Origin: Symsagittifera roscoffensis | Lineage: Eukaryota; Xenacoelomorpha; Acoela; Convolutidae | Length of the DNA stretch: 64,000 bases | Reading direction: 5' to 3' | Assembly: GCF_963678635.1 (NCBI RefSeq) | Contig: NC_087065.1 | Location: forward strand, 20,713,480 to 20,777,479 | Shown here: piece by piece, positions 1-11,926 of the stretch | Position numbering within the stretch: the first letter of the stretch is position 1 | Layout: each line of letters begins with the position of its first letter | Notes under the pieces: model-generated | The model's input: only the letters and a program-made list of their open reading frames with translations | Database searches by the model: none | Told to the model about the DNA's origin: nothing | Program-made: the position numbers and the translations under genes

Positions 1-811
1 GTGGAGTGCCCCCGTGAATATAATGACAAGCGATAAACAGTTGACTAGTTTCCACGCCGGAGGGCCGGTCACCCCCAAAACCAACTAATTGGCTATACTA
101 GTTCTGTGAAACAGTTCAAATCGAGTCTTAAACACGCTAAAGCATGACTTAAGTTCAAAAGTAATTTCTTCCGTTTACTTAAAAATGTGTGCAATTAGTG
201 ATGGAGAAAATAACATTTGATAGAATTTGCTAAATCATTTTGTATGAACTCATCAGACTTTGAATAAATTTTACTCTCACATTGATTACAATTTCAGTTT
301 TTCAGCAAAATGTGTAAACGAAAGAAAAATATTTTCCACCAAACTTATGTTCAACAATTTTTTGAAAATTTTGATGTATTTTTTAGGCTGACCAAGCTAA
401 CTTTCCTAGCTCTCTTGAATTACTCTAAAAACCCTTTTTTGACAAATTTGTGGACACTTTTTTGAAGGTTGTTTTGGTTTTTTTTGCAAGGTGCATGCTT
501 TTGGGTACTTTTTGGCCAAAAAACTTTCACCGAAATTGGGTTTTTTTCCCTCACGCGCCCCCTCAAAGTTAATACGCAATGACGAGCTTAGTAGGTTCCA
601 GGGCCGGTCGACCGAAAGTTAACGCAGTAAAATAGTTTGAAAGGCAGGTTGTGAGGGGTTCGAAATTCTGAGGAGGAAAACGTCCCCCCTCCACCTAAAT
701 CAGCCCAACATGGATATATGCTCAAGACGGATAAAACATTTTCCTTTTTTTTTCGCTTCAATTGAAAAGTCTGAAAGAAAGGGTTTCAATATAAGAAATA
801 ATACAGTCCTC
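1..811. other. AT-rich intergenic sequence
   Basis: No open reading frame, splice-bounded exon or RNA gene could be supported here. The sequence is AT-rich with poly-T runs. Around 541-600 there is a short GC-richer patch, with nothing recognisable in it. Confidence 0.5.
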
Positions 812-1854
812 ATTTAAATTAACCGGACAAAACGAGTTAAATTTGAAAGTTAAAACGCGTTTTTCTCAAATTGGGCTGAGTTTAGGTGTTAACTTATGAA
901 GACAAAACTTGCTTAAAATTTTAGCAGAATTAAAATGGTGTAATTTGTTTTGCAAATTTCAGGCCCAAAATTTTACCCCAAAAATGGGTCAATTTGGCTT
1001 TTTTTAGCTAATCAAAAATTACGCCAAAAATAACAAGTCGATCACAGACATATCTATATCAAAGTGAGCCCCCTACGTAGCCCAACAAACTTCAACAGGA
1101 TCTCCGTATTTCAGGTTAAATTTGTACTGGAAAACGACGACTATTCTCATGTCCTCTCATCCAATTTCCTTTTCTTAGAAGACCTCTCGGTACATATTCT
1201 CCGTTGTTCAGGTTAAAATTGTACTGGAAAACGACGACTATTCTCATGTCCTCTCATCCATTTTCCTTTTCTTAGAAGATCTCTCGGTACAGGATCTCCG
1301 TAGTTCAGGTCAAAATTGTACTAGAAAACGAAAACTATTCTCATGTCCTCGCATCCAATTTCCTCTACTTAGAAGATCTCTCGGTACAGGATATCCGGAG
1401 TTCAGGTCAAAAGTGTACTGGAAAACGACAACTGAATATTCTCCAAAAAAAATTGCAAACCGTTTAAAAAAGTTTTTAAATCAAAAGTGGGTATTTTATA
1501 TAGTAAAAAAGACCTTTTTTGTCTATCAAACGAAAATAAATTATTTTATAAATAGTTTTGGAGAATATACCCTTCTTGTTTGTTGGGCTATGTAAGGGGC
1601 TCACTTTGATATAGATATGCCTGTGATCGACTTGTTATTTTTGGCGTAATTTTTGATAACCTAAGAAAAGTCAAAATGCCCATTTTTGGGGTAAAATTTT
1701 GGGCCCGATATCCGCAAAACAAATTACACCATATTAATTTTGCTAAAATCTTAATTAAGTTTTGTCTTCATAAGTTTTCACCTAAACTCAACCCAATTTG
1801 AGAAAAAGGCGTTTTAAATTTCAAGTTTAACGCGTTTTGTCCGGTTAATTTAAA
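812..1854. mobile_element. Foldback element with long inverted arms
   Basis: The left arm (about 812-1090) reappears as its reverse complement at about 1580-1854. The ends share ATTTAAATTAACCGGACAAA and the inner ends share the text around CAAAGTGAGCCCC and GTTGGGCTA. The arms are about 85-90% matching by eye. Between them lie about 3.5 copies of a 97-bp tandem repeat. There is no coding capacity, so this is a non-autonomous foldback/MITE-type element. No clear target-site duplication was found. Confidence 0.8.
1098..1430. repeat. 97-bp tandem repeat, about 3.5 copies
   Basis: The TCTCCG/TATCCG landmark recurs at 1101, 1198, 1295 and 1392, an exact 97-bp period. Copies share GTACTGGAAAACGACGACTA and TCTCATGTCCTC with scattered substitutions. 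The array sits in the loop of the foldback element 812-1854. Confidence 0.9.
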
Positions 1855-1865
1855 TCAGCTTTGTA

Positions 1866-2735
1866 TTCGTATGTCAAGGCAAAGCTCTGAATGTTCAGAC
1901 TGCACTTTGAGGCGTATTTAAATGATTTCTTTGTTTGAAAAATTGACGAACTAATCGCAAAAAATATATTTCAATTTTTGCCCATTTAATGCCCAATTAA
2001 TGCCTAAAATCTATTTCTCGCTAAACAATTTATGATGGGATGAAAAAGTATTGAGGGATGTACAGGGGTAGTAAGGGATATATAAAGATTTCATAAGTAT
2101 ATAAACGCCACAAAAATAAGTATTCCATTTTGTGTGGTTTTCGAAAGTCGCTTCAAAAAATGGCTATCTCTTTTTGCGTTATTTGATTTTGTGTAAGAAA
2201 TGAAAATCAGGTTTGGCAGAATTCATCGAGCTTATTATGAATAAATAACTATAATACTAAAATTTAATGCTTAAGTTTTGCTTACAACACAAGTGTCCGA
2301 ACTCTTTTTTCTAATTTACGGCTTTCCAAGTTTTTTTTATTGAAGAAAGTGGCCAAAGAAATGTGCTCGGATCATTTTTTTTTTACTTCAGACAAGTCTC
2401 GGTTATTAAGATTTTTCTTTGTCATCTGAAAGGTATTGTTGTCTTTAGCTAAAACAAAAAAAAATAACAGTGATCTTTTTTTGTAACTTTATAAATGTTT
2501 AAAAATTTCCAATTTGGCCGATTTGGGATAAGTAACGTTCAAACCATATATCTTTCTGTTAAGACATAGGCGGATATTTAATCTGATCGCGATTTACATA
2601 GTTTGTTTTTTTCCAGAAAAAAATTGCTAACCATTTATTACAGTTTTTTGTGAAATTTTATCAAAAATTTCAAAAAGCTGATTATTCCTTAGATTTTAGA
2701 GGGAGAACCTCAATACGAGCAGTCTTGTGACATTT
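1866..2735. mobile_element. Diverged foldback element (CGAGCAGTCTTG family)
   Basis: The left end carries a diverged copy of the family terminus (AAGCTCTGAATGTTC, AGACTGC) and the right end carries its complement (TACGAGCAGTCTTG at about 2715). The family is best seen at 32488-33756. The right part of this copy lies inside the first unit of the 3.6-kb tandem array and is repeated in the other units. Confidence 0.5.
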
Positions 2736-3866
2736 TTACTTTGAGAGCAGCATGTGGGACGTTTTTTTAATATTTTTTTTTTGAAATTTTTATCTTATTT
2801 TGAAAATTGAACACTACTCCATAGATGCTAAAGGACAGTCGAAACAATTAGTCTTGTTTGATTCAAAATCAAACACATTAGATTTAATTTGATTGATCAG
2901 CCAATCATATTCTTTTGTTGAACTTTTGTTTACATGTTAGTCATTCTCACACTTCAAAGTTAGGAGGCTGCGGTATGGTATGAAACCGGATTTTGTGGGT
3001 CCGCACGATTTTTTACTAAGAGAAACGCTGGGGTCGATTGATAGATCCCTTTGTTCAAGTAGAAACTAAAAATAAAAGTCTCAGTTCAATTGTATTATAG
3101 ATTATAGTCGATTTGATCCTAGAGTTAGTATGATAGTTATATAAACAGATAAATAAAAAGGATGATTCAATAGAGAAGGTTAAATGTTATGCGCAACTGT
3201 TCATCTTTTGTTTACTTTTACCAATAGGAGGGGCTGTTTATTTTATCAATTTATGCATTTTCTTTACAAATTTCGTTGGAAAATAGCAAAGAGAAGGTGA
3301 AGAGAAGTTGATGTCCAATTCTTGCTGGGAAAGGGTACATTGTCTATTCCTCACTGTCAGTTGGGGGTGTTGTCCGATTTCGGGGTGGTGGCAATTCGTT
3401 TTCCTTTCGGTCCGTTAAATTTGACCTAAGAAACTTCTTTATTGAAATTGTTCAAATTTTAAGTGACTCTATTTAACGTGAAAACTTATTCTAAGAAAAT
3501 GTAAGATTGATTTTTTGGGAAGAGGAAAAAGTAGAAAAATTTGAGAATTTTTTAGCCGTCCGCCTCAGCGTAGGAAATTAGAGTCACTGAAAAATGCAGG
3601 CAGTCTCATCCAAAACAATTTTAGTTTGGTTTTCCCTGCACCGGCCAGTAGGCTTCAGTCCTCTTCTTAGCTCTTGTCCTTCGTTTGATCAGGAGACTGA
3701 CATTTGCAATTAGTTGATTTTTTATATTAAGAAATCAATATTCAGTTTAACTGGCGGAACTCACTGTATTTTCACCTACTCTAGTTACTTTAAAGCTCAG
3801 AAATGCGGGGGATTTGTCTCTTTCAAAGTCAAAACAATAGAGACACTCCGCCTGACTGGCGTCGTG

Positions 3867-3874
3867 TATAAATA
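3867..3874 (+). promoter_or_regulatory. Candidate TATA box, array unit 1
   Basis: TATAAATA lies in a locally GC-richer stretch (GACTGGCGTCG upstream, CAGTTCCCTCGATC about 10-25 bp downstream). It is preserved in all three units. It sits about 740 bp upstream of the leader ATG at 4607, so if used it implies a long 5' UTR or a 5' UTR intron. Confidence 0.45.
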
Positions 3875-4167
3875 CTCAGTTCCCTCGATCATCCGTTAAA
3901 ATTTCTCAATAATCTTTGCCTTTTTCCAAGGTTAAAAAAACTGAAAGAATATAAGAAATCCGTTCAGAATTCAAGAAGTTAGATGTTTGGTTTCGACTTC
4001 TAAAGTTTTAAGTTAAGTTGTTCATTCAAAATCTGAATCAAATATTAAGTTAAAAAGCCATTCTCATCTTGTGGTGTGAAAAAATTTAGAACAGAAAAGA
4101 GTCCAATCGGATTTTATGTAAGCAATTAAAACATTAGCCTTTTTTATTTGAGTAGCATTTCCAATAA

Positions 4168-4350
4168 TACCGTCTGAAACCGGATTCCTTTATTCCACAC
4201 TGTCTAAAACCGGATTCTTTCGGTCCACATGATCTGAATCCGGATTTTTATTGGATCAACACGGTCTGAAAGCCGATTTACTCAGTCCTCAAGGTCTGAG
4301 CATAGTATTTTCTGGTCCAGACGGTCTGAACATACCATATTTTGGTCCCA
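4168..4350. repeat. Degenerate ~30-bp minisatellite, unit 1
   Basis: About six copies of a unit built on GGTCTGAAACCGGATTC followed by a TTGGTCCACA-type segment. They drift from ACCGGATTC to GCCGATTTAC to ACATACCATA along the block. The same block recurs in units 2 and 3. Confidence 0.75.
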
Positions 4351-4606
4351 ACGGTGAGGCCACGACCTCGAATCAGGTAATATTGGACATTCAAATGTGA
4401 AAAAACATGTGATTTCGACATGTGTTATTAAACATTGAATTTGACCCATGTGATTCTACGTTTTGTTCCATGTAATCTAACAGGTTTATCATTTTACCTG
4501 TGACAAATTACATGTTCACATTTTAGAGTGTATCCTTGGCGGTTCAGTTCATTTTTTGTAAATTTGACCCATCAACCAATTCTGTTTAATAATTTCTGAT
4601 TATATT

Positions 4607-4950
4607 ATGGAAGTTATGTATCTTCAATTTTTAGTGCTTTTGGTAGTATTTTGGCAGTATAGTGCTTTAGGGACTACAGATGTGTCCGAATTCAGACAAT
4701 CTCCTGAAAGCAAAGATTTTACTGTGTGACCTTTTAGGTGTCTGGTATTAGACAGGCAGAACCTATTTCACAGATAGCTCTTAGGGGTTCTATTAAACGA
4801 TTGTTGATAGTACTTTTAGAAATTAGAAACGCTCAAATTAGAACTGGCAGAACTGAATTAGTTTCATTCGAAATGGCATTCTTTTTGGCCACTGAAGCAG
4901 AAACCAACATCAATCTTATTAGAATTCTGGCACTAAGTACACTTTTATAA
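4607..4950 (+). CDS. Candidate small secreted protein, array copy 1
   Basis: Not recognised. An ATG at 4607 opens a 40-codon frame ending in TGA at 4727. Its start is signal-peptide-like: a hydrophobic run (QFLVLLVVF) then ALG-TTD as a plausible cleavage site. After a 14-nt segment that begins GT and ends AG (4724-4737), the downstream frame 4738-4950 is in phase with the leader and runs 70 codons to TAA. It holds SQIALRGSIKRLL and a basic IRTGRT stretch. AATAAA lies at 5041, about 90 nt past the stop. A 14-nt intron would be far below the normal animal size, so the two pieces may instead be separate exons or a broken gene. The leader block is nearly identical in all three copies, while the downstream part differs mostly by amino-acid-changing substitutions. 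Expression is unproven. Confidence 0.35.
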
Positions 4951-5107
4951 AGTTTAATGGTTGTCATTTTTTATTGGTTTGACGAGTGAGTTTTCTTTCT
5001 ATGATATTGAATTCAAAACCTAACGCGTAAAGAAAGGTTTAATAAACATCGCTCGACGACCGGAAATGCCTTTTTGATGTCCAGGATCCCGCAAAATATA
5101 TTCCTAT

Positions 5108-5444
5108 CAGTAGAGGATTTGGGGGGGTTGGGGGCGGACGCCTTTTCCCCCTTCAGGGATTCGACCCCCTGCTGACCCAAAGCCCCCTTGTTTTGGTTTG
5201 ATATATCCATTTTTGACCTTAAAAATTTTCTAAAGGCGCCTTTTGCGCCAATCTACACTAACTTTGAGGAGGGAGCGCCCGCCAAAAAAACGCAATTTTT
5301 TGGTTGAAATTTTCCAAAAAGTGCCTAAAAACGCCTTTTAAAAAAAATAAAATTGGCGCAGACGCACCTAAAAAAAGGTCGACAAAATTTTCAAAATTTT
5401 TTGAAAATCCGCCTCTCCCTCGATAATTTCCTAGATTCGCGCCT
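5108..5444. mobile_element. hAT-like MITE, family A, array unit 1
   Basis: Left end CAGTAGAGGATTTGG and right end TTCCTAGATTCGCGCCTG are degraded forms of the family terminus CAGGGGCGGATCTAGG and its complement. Flanks ATTCCTAT (5100-5107) and GTTCCTAT (5445-5452) agree at 7 of 8 bases, as expected of an 8-bp hAT-type target-site duplication. Inside are the family landmarks TTCGACCCCCTGC, AAAGGCGCC and GGTCGACAAAATTTTC. The element is present at the same point in all three units, so insertion preceded the array expansion. Confidence 0.75.
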
Positions 5445-5486
5445 GGTTCCTATTAAAATATTTTTCAATTTGTGTTAACATTTCAG

Positions 5487-5784
5487 GGGCTTTTGCTCAC
5501 TTGGGTTCGGGCTGGGTTGAAGTACAATTTTCAGAAAATAGTTTTTGCTAAAAACTGATTAAGCAAATAATTTAGGAATGATCCGTCTGCAAATAGATTC
5601 AGAATGCGAGTCTGGTTTTGGACCCAATCGCCGCTCAAGCACTCTGGAAATGGACCATATAACTTACAATCACATCGACACACCCTTCAGCCAATTCAAC
5701 TTTATCATGTACCGGGATCCCATAAATGTTTCCAATTCCAGTCAAGATATGCGAGCTTTTATTTTTGGTTACAAAACACACTAG
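5487..5784 (+). CDS. Candidate 3' exons of array gene, copy 1
   Basis: Not recognised. After an acceptor-like TTAACATTTCAG, 5487-5540 reads AFAHLGSGWVEVQFSEN in one frame. A possible 35-nt intron (5541-5575, GTTTTTG to AATTTAG) joins in phase to 5576-5784. That stretch begins with an ATG at 5578 and runs 68 codons (IDSECESGFGP, then TYNHIDTPFSQF, then NVSNSSQDM with an N-glycosylation-like NVS/NSS) to a TAG. Base composition here is richer in GC than the surroundings. Whether these exons belong to the same gene as the leader at 4607 is inference from their repeated co-occurrence; a MITE sits between them. The longer overlapping frame from 5604 is probably a shadow. Confidence 0.3.
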
Positions 5785-7463
5785 TTCATTTGATTTTGTG
5801 TAAGAAATGACAATCAAGTTTGGCAGAATTCATCGAGCTTATTATGAATAAATAATCATCATAATACTAAAGCTTAATGCTTAAGTTTTGCTTACAACAC
5901 AAGTGTCCGAACTACTTTTTCTAATTTACGGCTTTCCAAGTTTTTTTAATGAAGAAAGTGGCCAAAGAAATGTGCTCGGATATTTTTTTTTACAAGTCTC
6001 GACTAATAAGATTTTTCTTTGCCATCTGAAAGGTATTGTTGTCTTTAGCTAAAACAAAAAAAATAAACAGTGATCTTTTTTTGTAACTTTATAGATGTTA
6101 AAAAATTTCCAATTTGGCCAATTTGGGAAAAGTAACGTTCAAACTATATATTTCTGTTAAGGCATAGGCGGAAATTTAACCTGATCGCAATTTACATAGT
6201 TTGTTTTTTCCAAAAAAAATTGCTAACCATTTATTACAGTTTTTTTGTGAAATTTTATGAAAAATTTCAAAAAACTGATTATACCTTAGATTTTAGTGGG
6301 AGAACCTCAATACGAGCAGTCTTGTGACATTTTTACTTTGAGAGCAGCAGGTGGGACGTTTTTTTGATTTTTTCTTTGAAATTCTTATCTTATTTTGAAA
6401 ATTGAACACTACTCCATAGATGCTAAAGGACAGTCGAAACATTTAGTCTTGTTTGATTCAAAATCAAACACATTAGATTTAATTTGGTTGATTAGCCAAT
6501 CAAATTCTTTTGTTGAACGTTTGTTTACATGTTAGTCATTCTCACACTTAAAATTAGGAGGCTGCGGTATGGTATGAAACCGGATTTTGTGGGTCCGCAC
6601 GGTTTTTTACTAAGAGAAACGGGGTCGATTGTTAGATCCCTTTGTTCAAATAGAAACTAACAATATTAGTCTCAGTTCAATTGTATTATAGATTATAGTC
6701 GATTTGATCCTAGAGTTAGTATGATAGTTATATAAACAGATAAATAAAAAGGATGATTCAATACAGAAGGTTAAATGTTATGCGCAACTGTTCAACTTTT
6801 GTTAACTTTAGCAATGGGAGGGGCTGTTTATTTTATCAATTTATTGCGTTTTCTTACAATTTTTGTTGGAAAATAGCGGAGAAAAGGTGCAGAGAAGTTG
6901 ATGTCCAATTCTTGCTGGGAAAGGGTACACTGTCTATTCCTCACTGTCAGTTGAGGGTATTGTCCGATGTCGGGGGGGGGGGGTGGCAATTCGCTTTCCT
7001 TTCGGTCCGTTAATTTTGACCTAAGAAACTTCTTTATTGAAATTTGTTCAAATTTTAAGTGACTCTATTTAACGTGAAAACTTACTCTAAGAAAATGTAA
7101 GATTGATTTTTTAAGAAGAGGAAAAAGTAGAAAAATTTGAGAGTATTTTAGCCGTCCGCCTTAGCGTGGGAAATTAGAGTCACTGAAAAATGCAGGCAGG
7201 CTCATCCAAAACAATTTTAGTTTGGTTTTCCCTGCACCTGCTATTAGGCTTCAGTCCTCTTCTTATCTCTTATCCTTCGTTTGATCAGGAGACTGACATT
7301 TGCAATTAGTTGATTTTTTATATTAAGAAATCAATATTCAGTTTAACTGGCGGAACTCACTGTATTTCCACCTATTTTAGTTACTTTAAAGTTCAGAGCA
7401 GCGGGGGATTTATCTCTTTTCAAAGTCAAAACAATAGAGACACTCCGCCTGACTAGCGTCGTG

Positions 7464-7471
7464 TATAAATA
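7464..7471 (+). promoter_or_regulatory. Candidate TATA box, array unit 2
   Basis: This is the same TATAAATA and flanks as in unit 1, about 750 bp upstream of the leader ATG at 8215. Confidence 0.42.
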
Positions 7472-7775
7472 CTCAGTTCCCTCGATCATCCGTTAAAATT
7501 TCTCAATAATCTTTGCCTTTTTCCAAGGATAAAAAAAAATTGAAAGAATATAAGAAATCCGTTCAGAATTCAAGAAGTTAGATGTTTGGTTTCGACTTCT
7601 AAAGTTTTAAGTTAAGTTGTTCATTCAAAATCTGAATCAAATATTAAGTTAAAAAGCCATTCTCATCTTGTGGTGTGAAAAAATTTAGAACAGAAAAGAG
7701 TCCAATCGGATTTTATGTAAGCAATTAAAACATTAGCCTTTTTTATTTGAGTAGCATTTCCAATAATACCGTCTG

Positions 7776-7960
7776 AAACCGGATTCCTTTATTCCACACT
7801 CTCTGAAATCGAATTCTTTCGGTCCACATGATCTGAATCCGGATTTTATTGGATCAACACGGTCTGAAAACCGATTCACTCAGTCCTCAAGTTCTGAACG
7901 TAGTTTTTTTCTGGTCCAGATGGTCTGAACATACCATATTTTGATCCCAACGGTCTGAAC
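7776..7960. repeat. Degenerate ~30-bp minisatellite, unit 2
   Basis: Second copy of the GGTCTGAAACCGGATTC minisatellite, with one more recognisable GGTCTGAACATG unit at its right end than unit 1. Confidence 0.7.
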
Positions 7961-8214
7961 ATGAAGCCAAGACTTCAAATCAGGTAATTTTGGAGATTCA
8001 ACATGTGAAAAAACATGTGATTTCGACATGTGTTTTTACACATGTTATTTGACCCATGTGATTCTACGTTTTGTTTCATGTAATCTAACATGTTTATCAT
8101 TTTACCTGTGACAAATTACATGTTCACATTTTAGAGTGTATCCTTGGCGGTTCAGTTCATTTTTTTTAAATTTGACCCAACAACAAATTCTGTTTAATAA
8201 TTTCTAATTATATT

Positions 8215-8558
8215 ATGGAAGTTATGTATCTTCAATTTTTAGTGCTTTTGGTAGTATTTTGGCAGTATAGTGCTTTAGGGACTACAGATGTGTCCGAATT
8301 CAGACAATCTCCTGAAAGCAAAGATTTTACTGTGTGACCTTTTAGGTTTCTGGTATGAGAAAGGCAGAACCTATTTCACAGATAGCTCTTAAGGGTTCTA
8401 TTAAACGATTGTTGATAGTACTTTTAGAATTTAGAAACGCTCAAATTAGAACTCGCAGAACTGAATTAGTTTCATTCGAAAAGGCATTCTTTTTGGCCAC
8501 TGTAGCAAAAACCAACAGCAATTTTATTAGAACTCTGGCACTAAGCACACTTTTATAA
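8215..8558 (+). CDS. Candidate small secreted protein, array copy 2
   Basis: Paralogue of the 4607-4950 candidate. The 131 nt from the leader ATG to the AG at 8345 are identical to copy 1. The following 70-codon frame (8346-8558) differs at about 13 sites, of which about 11 change the residue, and it stays open. It shares SQIAL and GSIKRLLIVLLE with copy 1 and carries IRTRRT where copy 1 has IRTGRT. The AATAAA signal is kept near 8650. The uncertainty about the 14-nt GT..AG segment (8332-8345) is the same as in copy 1. Confidence 0.33.
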
Positions 8559-8715
8559 AATTGAATGGTTGTCATTTTTTATTGGTTTGACGAGTGAGTT
8601 TTCTTTCTATGATATTGAATTCAAAACCTAACGCGTATAGAAAGGTTTAATAAACATCGCTCGACGGACGGAAATGCTTTTTTGATGTTCAAGATCCCGC
8701 AAAATATATTCCTAT

Positions 8716-9204
8716 CAGTAGAGGATTTAGGGGGGTTGGGGGGGGGTGGTTGGGTGCGGACGCCTTTTCCCCCCTCAGGGATTCGAACCCCTGCTGACCC
8801 AAAGCCCCCTTGTTTTGTTTTGATATGTCCATTTTTGACCTCAAAATTTATCTAAAGGCGCCTTTGGCGCCAATCTACGCTAATTTTGAGGGGGGAGCGA
8901 CAGCCAAAAAACGCAATTTGAAATTTGCGTTGAAAGCAGTTGAAATTTTCCAAAAAGTGCCAAAAAACGCCTTTAAAAAAAAAAATTGGCGCAGATGCAC
9001 CTAAAAAAAGTTCGACAAAATTTTCAAAATTTTTTCGAAAACCCGCCCAAAAAATCCGCCCCAAATTTTCCAAAAAGTGCCTAAAAACGCCTTTTTTTAA
9101 TAAAAATTTGGCGCAGACGCACATAAAAAAAGGTCGACAGACAAACTTCTCAAAATTTTTTGAAAATCCGCCTCTCCCTCGATAAATTCCTAGATCCGCG
9201 CCTG
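8716..9204. mobile_element. hAT-like MITE, family A, array unit 2
   Basis: Same insertion as in unit 1 but about 150 bp longer, because an internal segment (CCAAAAAGTGCC...AAACGCC...GGCGCAGACGCAC...GTCGAC) is duplicated in tandem within 8945-9140. Confidence 0.72.
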
Positions 9205-9245
9205 GTTCCTATTAAAATATTTCTCAATTTGTGTTATTATTTCAG

Positions 9246-9510
9246 GGGCCTTTGCTCACTTGGGTTCGGGCTGGGTTGAAGTACAATTTTCAGAAAATAG
9301 TTTTTGCTAAAAACTGATTAAGCAAATAATTTAGGAATGATCCGTCTGCAATTAGATTCAGAATGCGAGTCTGGTTTTGGACCCACTCGCCGCTCAAGCA
9401 CTCTGGAAATGGACCATATAGCTTTCAGCCAATTCAACTTTATCATGTACCCGGATCCCATAAATGTTTCCAATTCCAGTCAAGATATGCGAGTTTTTTT
9501 TTTTTGGTTT
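9246..9510 (+). CDS. Candidate 3' exons of array gene, copy 2
   Basis: Counterpart of 5487-5784. The AFAHLGSGW block follows TTCAG at 9245, and the ATG of the second block is at 9337. Relative to copy 1 there is a 21-nt deletion that keeps the frame (MDHI runs into FSQFNF). Substitutions are mostly replacing (I/L, N/T, R/P, A/V). The end is altered by expansion of a T run (about 9491-9505), so the terminal residues and stop differ from copy 1. Confidence 0.25.
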
Positions 9511-11182
9511 TGAAACACACTAGATCATTTGATTTTGTGTAAGAAATGACAATCAAATTTGGCAGAATTTATCGAGCTTATTATGAAAAAATAACTATAA
9601 TAATAAAATTTAATGCTTAATTTTGCTTACAACACAAGTGTCCGAACTGTTTTTTCTAATTTACGGCTTTCCAAGTTTTTTTATTGAAGAAAGTGGCCAA
9701 AGAAATGTACTCAGATCGTTTTTTTACTACAGACAAGTCTCGGTTATTAAGATTTTTCTTTGTCATCTGAAAGGTATTGTTGTCTTTAGCTAAAACAAAA
9801 AAAAATAACAGTGATCTTTTTTTGTAACTTTATAAATGGTTAAAAAATTCCATTTTGGCCGATTTGGGATAAGTAACGTTCAAACTATATCTTTCTGTTA
9901 AGGCATAGGCATAAAATTAATCTGATCGCGATTTACATAGTTGCTAACCATTTATTACATTTTCTTGTGAAATTTTATCAAAAATTTCAAAAAACTGATT
10001 TCCCCCTAGATTTTAGTGGGAGAACCTCAATACGAGCAGTCTTGTGACATTTTTACTTTGAGAGTAGCATTTGGGACGTTTTTTGATTTTTTTTTTGAAA
10101 TTTATATCTTATTTTGAAAACTGAACACTAATCCATAGATGCTAAAGGACAGTCGAAACAATTAGTCTTGTTTGAATCAAAAACAAACACATTAGATTTA
10201 ATTTGGTTGATCAGCCAATCAAATTCTTTTGTTGAACGTTTGTTTACATGTTAGGCCTTCTCACACTTCAAAATTAGGAGGCTGCGGTATGGTATGAAAC
10301 CGGATTTTGTGGGTCCGCACGATTTTTTACTAAGAGAAACGCTGGGGTCGATTGTTAGATCCCTTTGTTCAAATAGAAACTAACAATATTAGTCTCAGTT
10401 CAATTGTATTTTAGATTATAGTCGATTTGATCCTAGAGTTAAAAGGATAGTTATATAAACAGATAAATAAAAAGGATGATTCAATAGAGAAGGTTAAATG
10501 TTATTCGCAACTGTTCATCTTTTGTTAACTTTTACCAATAGGAGGGGCTGTTTATTTTATCAATTTATTGCATTTTCTTACAATTTTCGTTGAAAATTAG
10601 CGGAGAGAAGGTGCAGAGAAGTTGATGTCCAATTCTTGCTGGGAAAGGGTACACTGTCTATTCCTCACTGTCAGTTGGGGGTATTGTCCGATGTAGGGGT
10701 GGTGGCAATTCGCTTTCTTTTCGGTCCGTTAAATTTGACCTAAGAAACTTCTTTATTGAAATTGTTCAAATTTTCAGTGACTCTATTTAACGTGAAAACT
10801 TATTCTAAGAAAATGTAAGATTGATTTTTTGGGAAGAGGAAAAAGTAGAAAAATTTGAGAGTTTTTTAGCCGTCCGCCTCAGCGTAGGAAATTAGAGTCA
10901 CTGAATTTGGAGAGGCAGGCTCATCCAAAACAATTTTAGTTTGGTTTTCCCTGCACCAGCCAGTAGGCTTCAGTCCTCTTCTTATCTCGTATCCTTCGTT
11001 TGATCAGGAGACTGACATTTGCAATTAGTTGATTTTTTATATTAAGAGATCAATATTCAGTTTAACTGGCGGAACTCACTGTATTTCCACCTATTTTAGT
11101 TACTTTAAAGTTCAGAGCAGCGGGGGATTTATCTCTTTTCAAAGTCAAAACAATAGAGACACTCCGCCTGACCGGCGTCGTG

Positions 11183-11190
11183 TATAAATA
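11183..11190 (+). promoter_or_regulatory. Candidate TATA box, array unit 3
   Basis: This is the same TATAAATA and flanks as in units 1 and 2, about 745 bp upstream of the leader ATG at 11927. Confidence 0.4.
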
Positions 11191-11485
11191 CTCAGTTCCA
11201 TCGATCATCCGTTAAATTTCTCAATAATCTTTGCCTTTTTCCAAGGTTAAAAAAACTGAAAGAATATAAGAAATCTGTTCAGAATTCGAGAAATTGGATG
11301 TTTTGTTTCTACTTCTAAAGTTCTAAGTTAAGTTGTTCATTCAAAATCTGAATCAAATGTTAATTTAAAAAGCCATTCTCATCTTGAGGTGTGAAAAAAT
11401 TTAGAACAGAAAAGAGTCCAATCGGATTTTATGTAAGCAATTAAAACATTAGCCTTTTTTATTTGAGTAGCATTTCCAATAATAC

Positions 11486-11690
11486 CGTCTGAAACCGGAT
11501 TCCTTTATTCCACTCTGTCTAAAACCGGATTCTATTGGTCCATATGATCTGAATCCGGATTTTATTGGATCAACACGGTTTGAAAGCCAATTCACTCAGT
11601 CCTCAAGGTCTGAGCATAGTATTTTCTGGTCCAGACGGTCTGAACATACCATATTTTGGTCCCAACGGTCTGAACATGAGGCCACGACCT
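11486..11690. repeat. Degenerate ~30-bp minisatellite, unit 3
   Basis: Third copy of the GGTCTGAAACCGGATTC minisatellite. It also keeps the extra GGTCTGAACATG unit. Confidence 0.7.
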
Positions 11691-11926
11691 CGAATCAGGT
11701 AATATTGGACATTCAAATGTGAAAAAACATGTGATTTCGACATGTGTTATTAAACATTGAATTTGACCCATGTGATTCTACGTTTTGTTTCATGTAATCT
11801 AACATGTTTATCAGTTTACCTGTGACAAATTACATGTTCACATTTTAGAGTGTATCCTTGGCGGTTCAGTTCATTTTGTAAATTTGACCCAACAACAAAT
11901 TTTGTTTAATAATTTCTTATTATATT

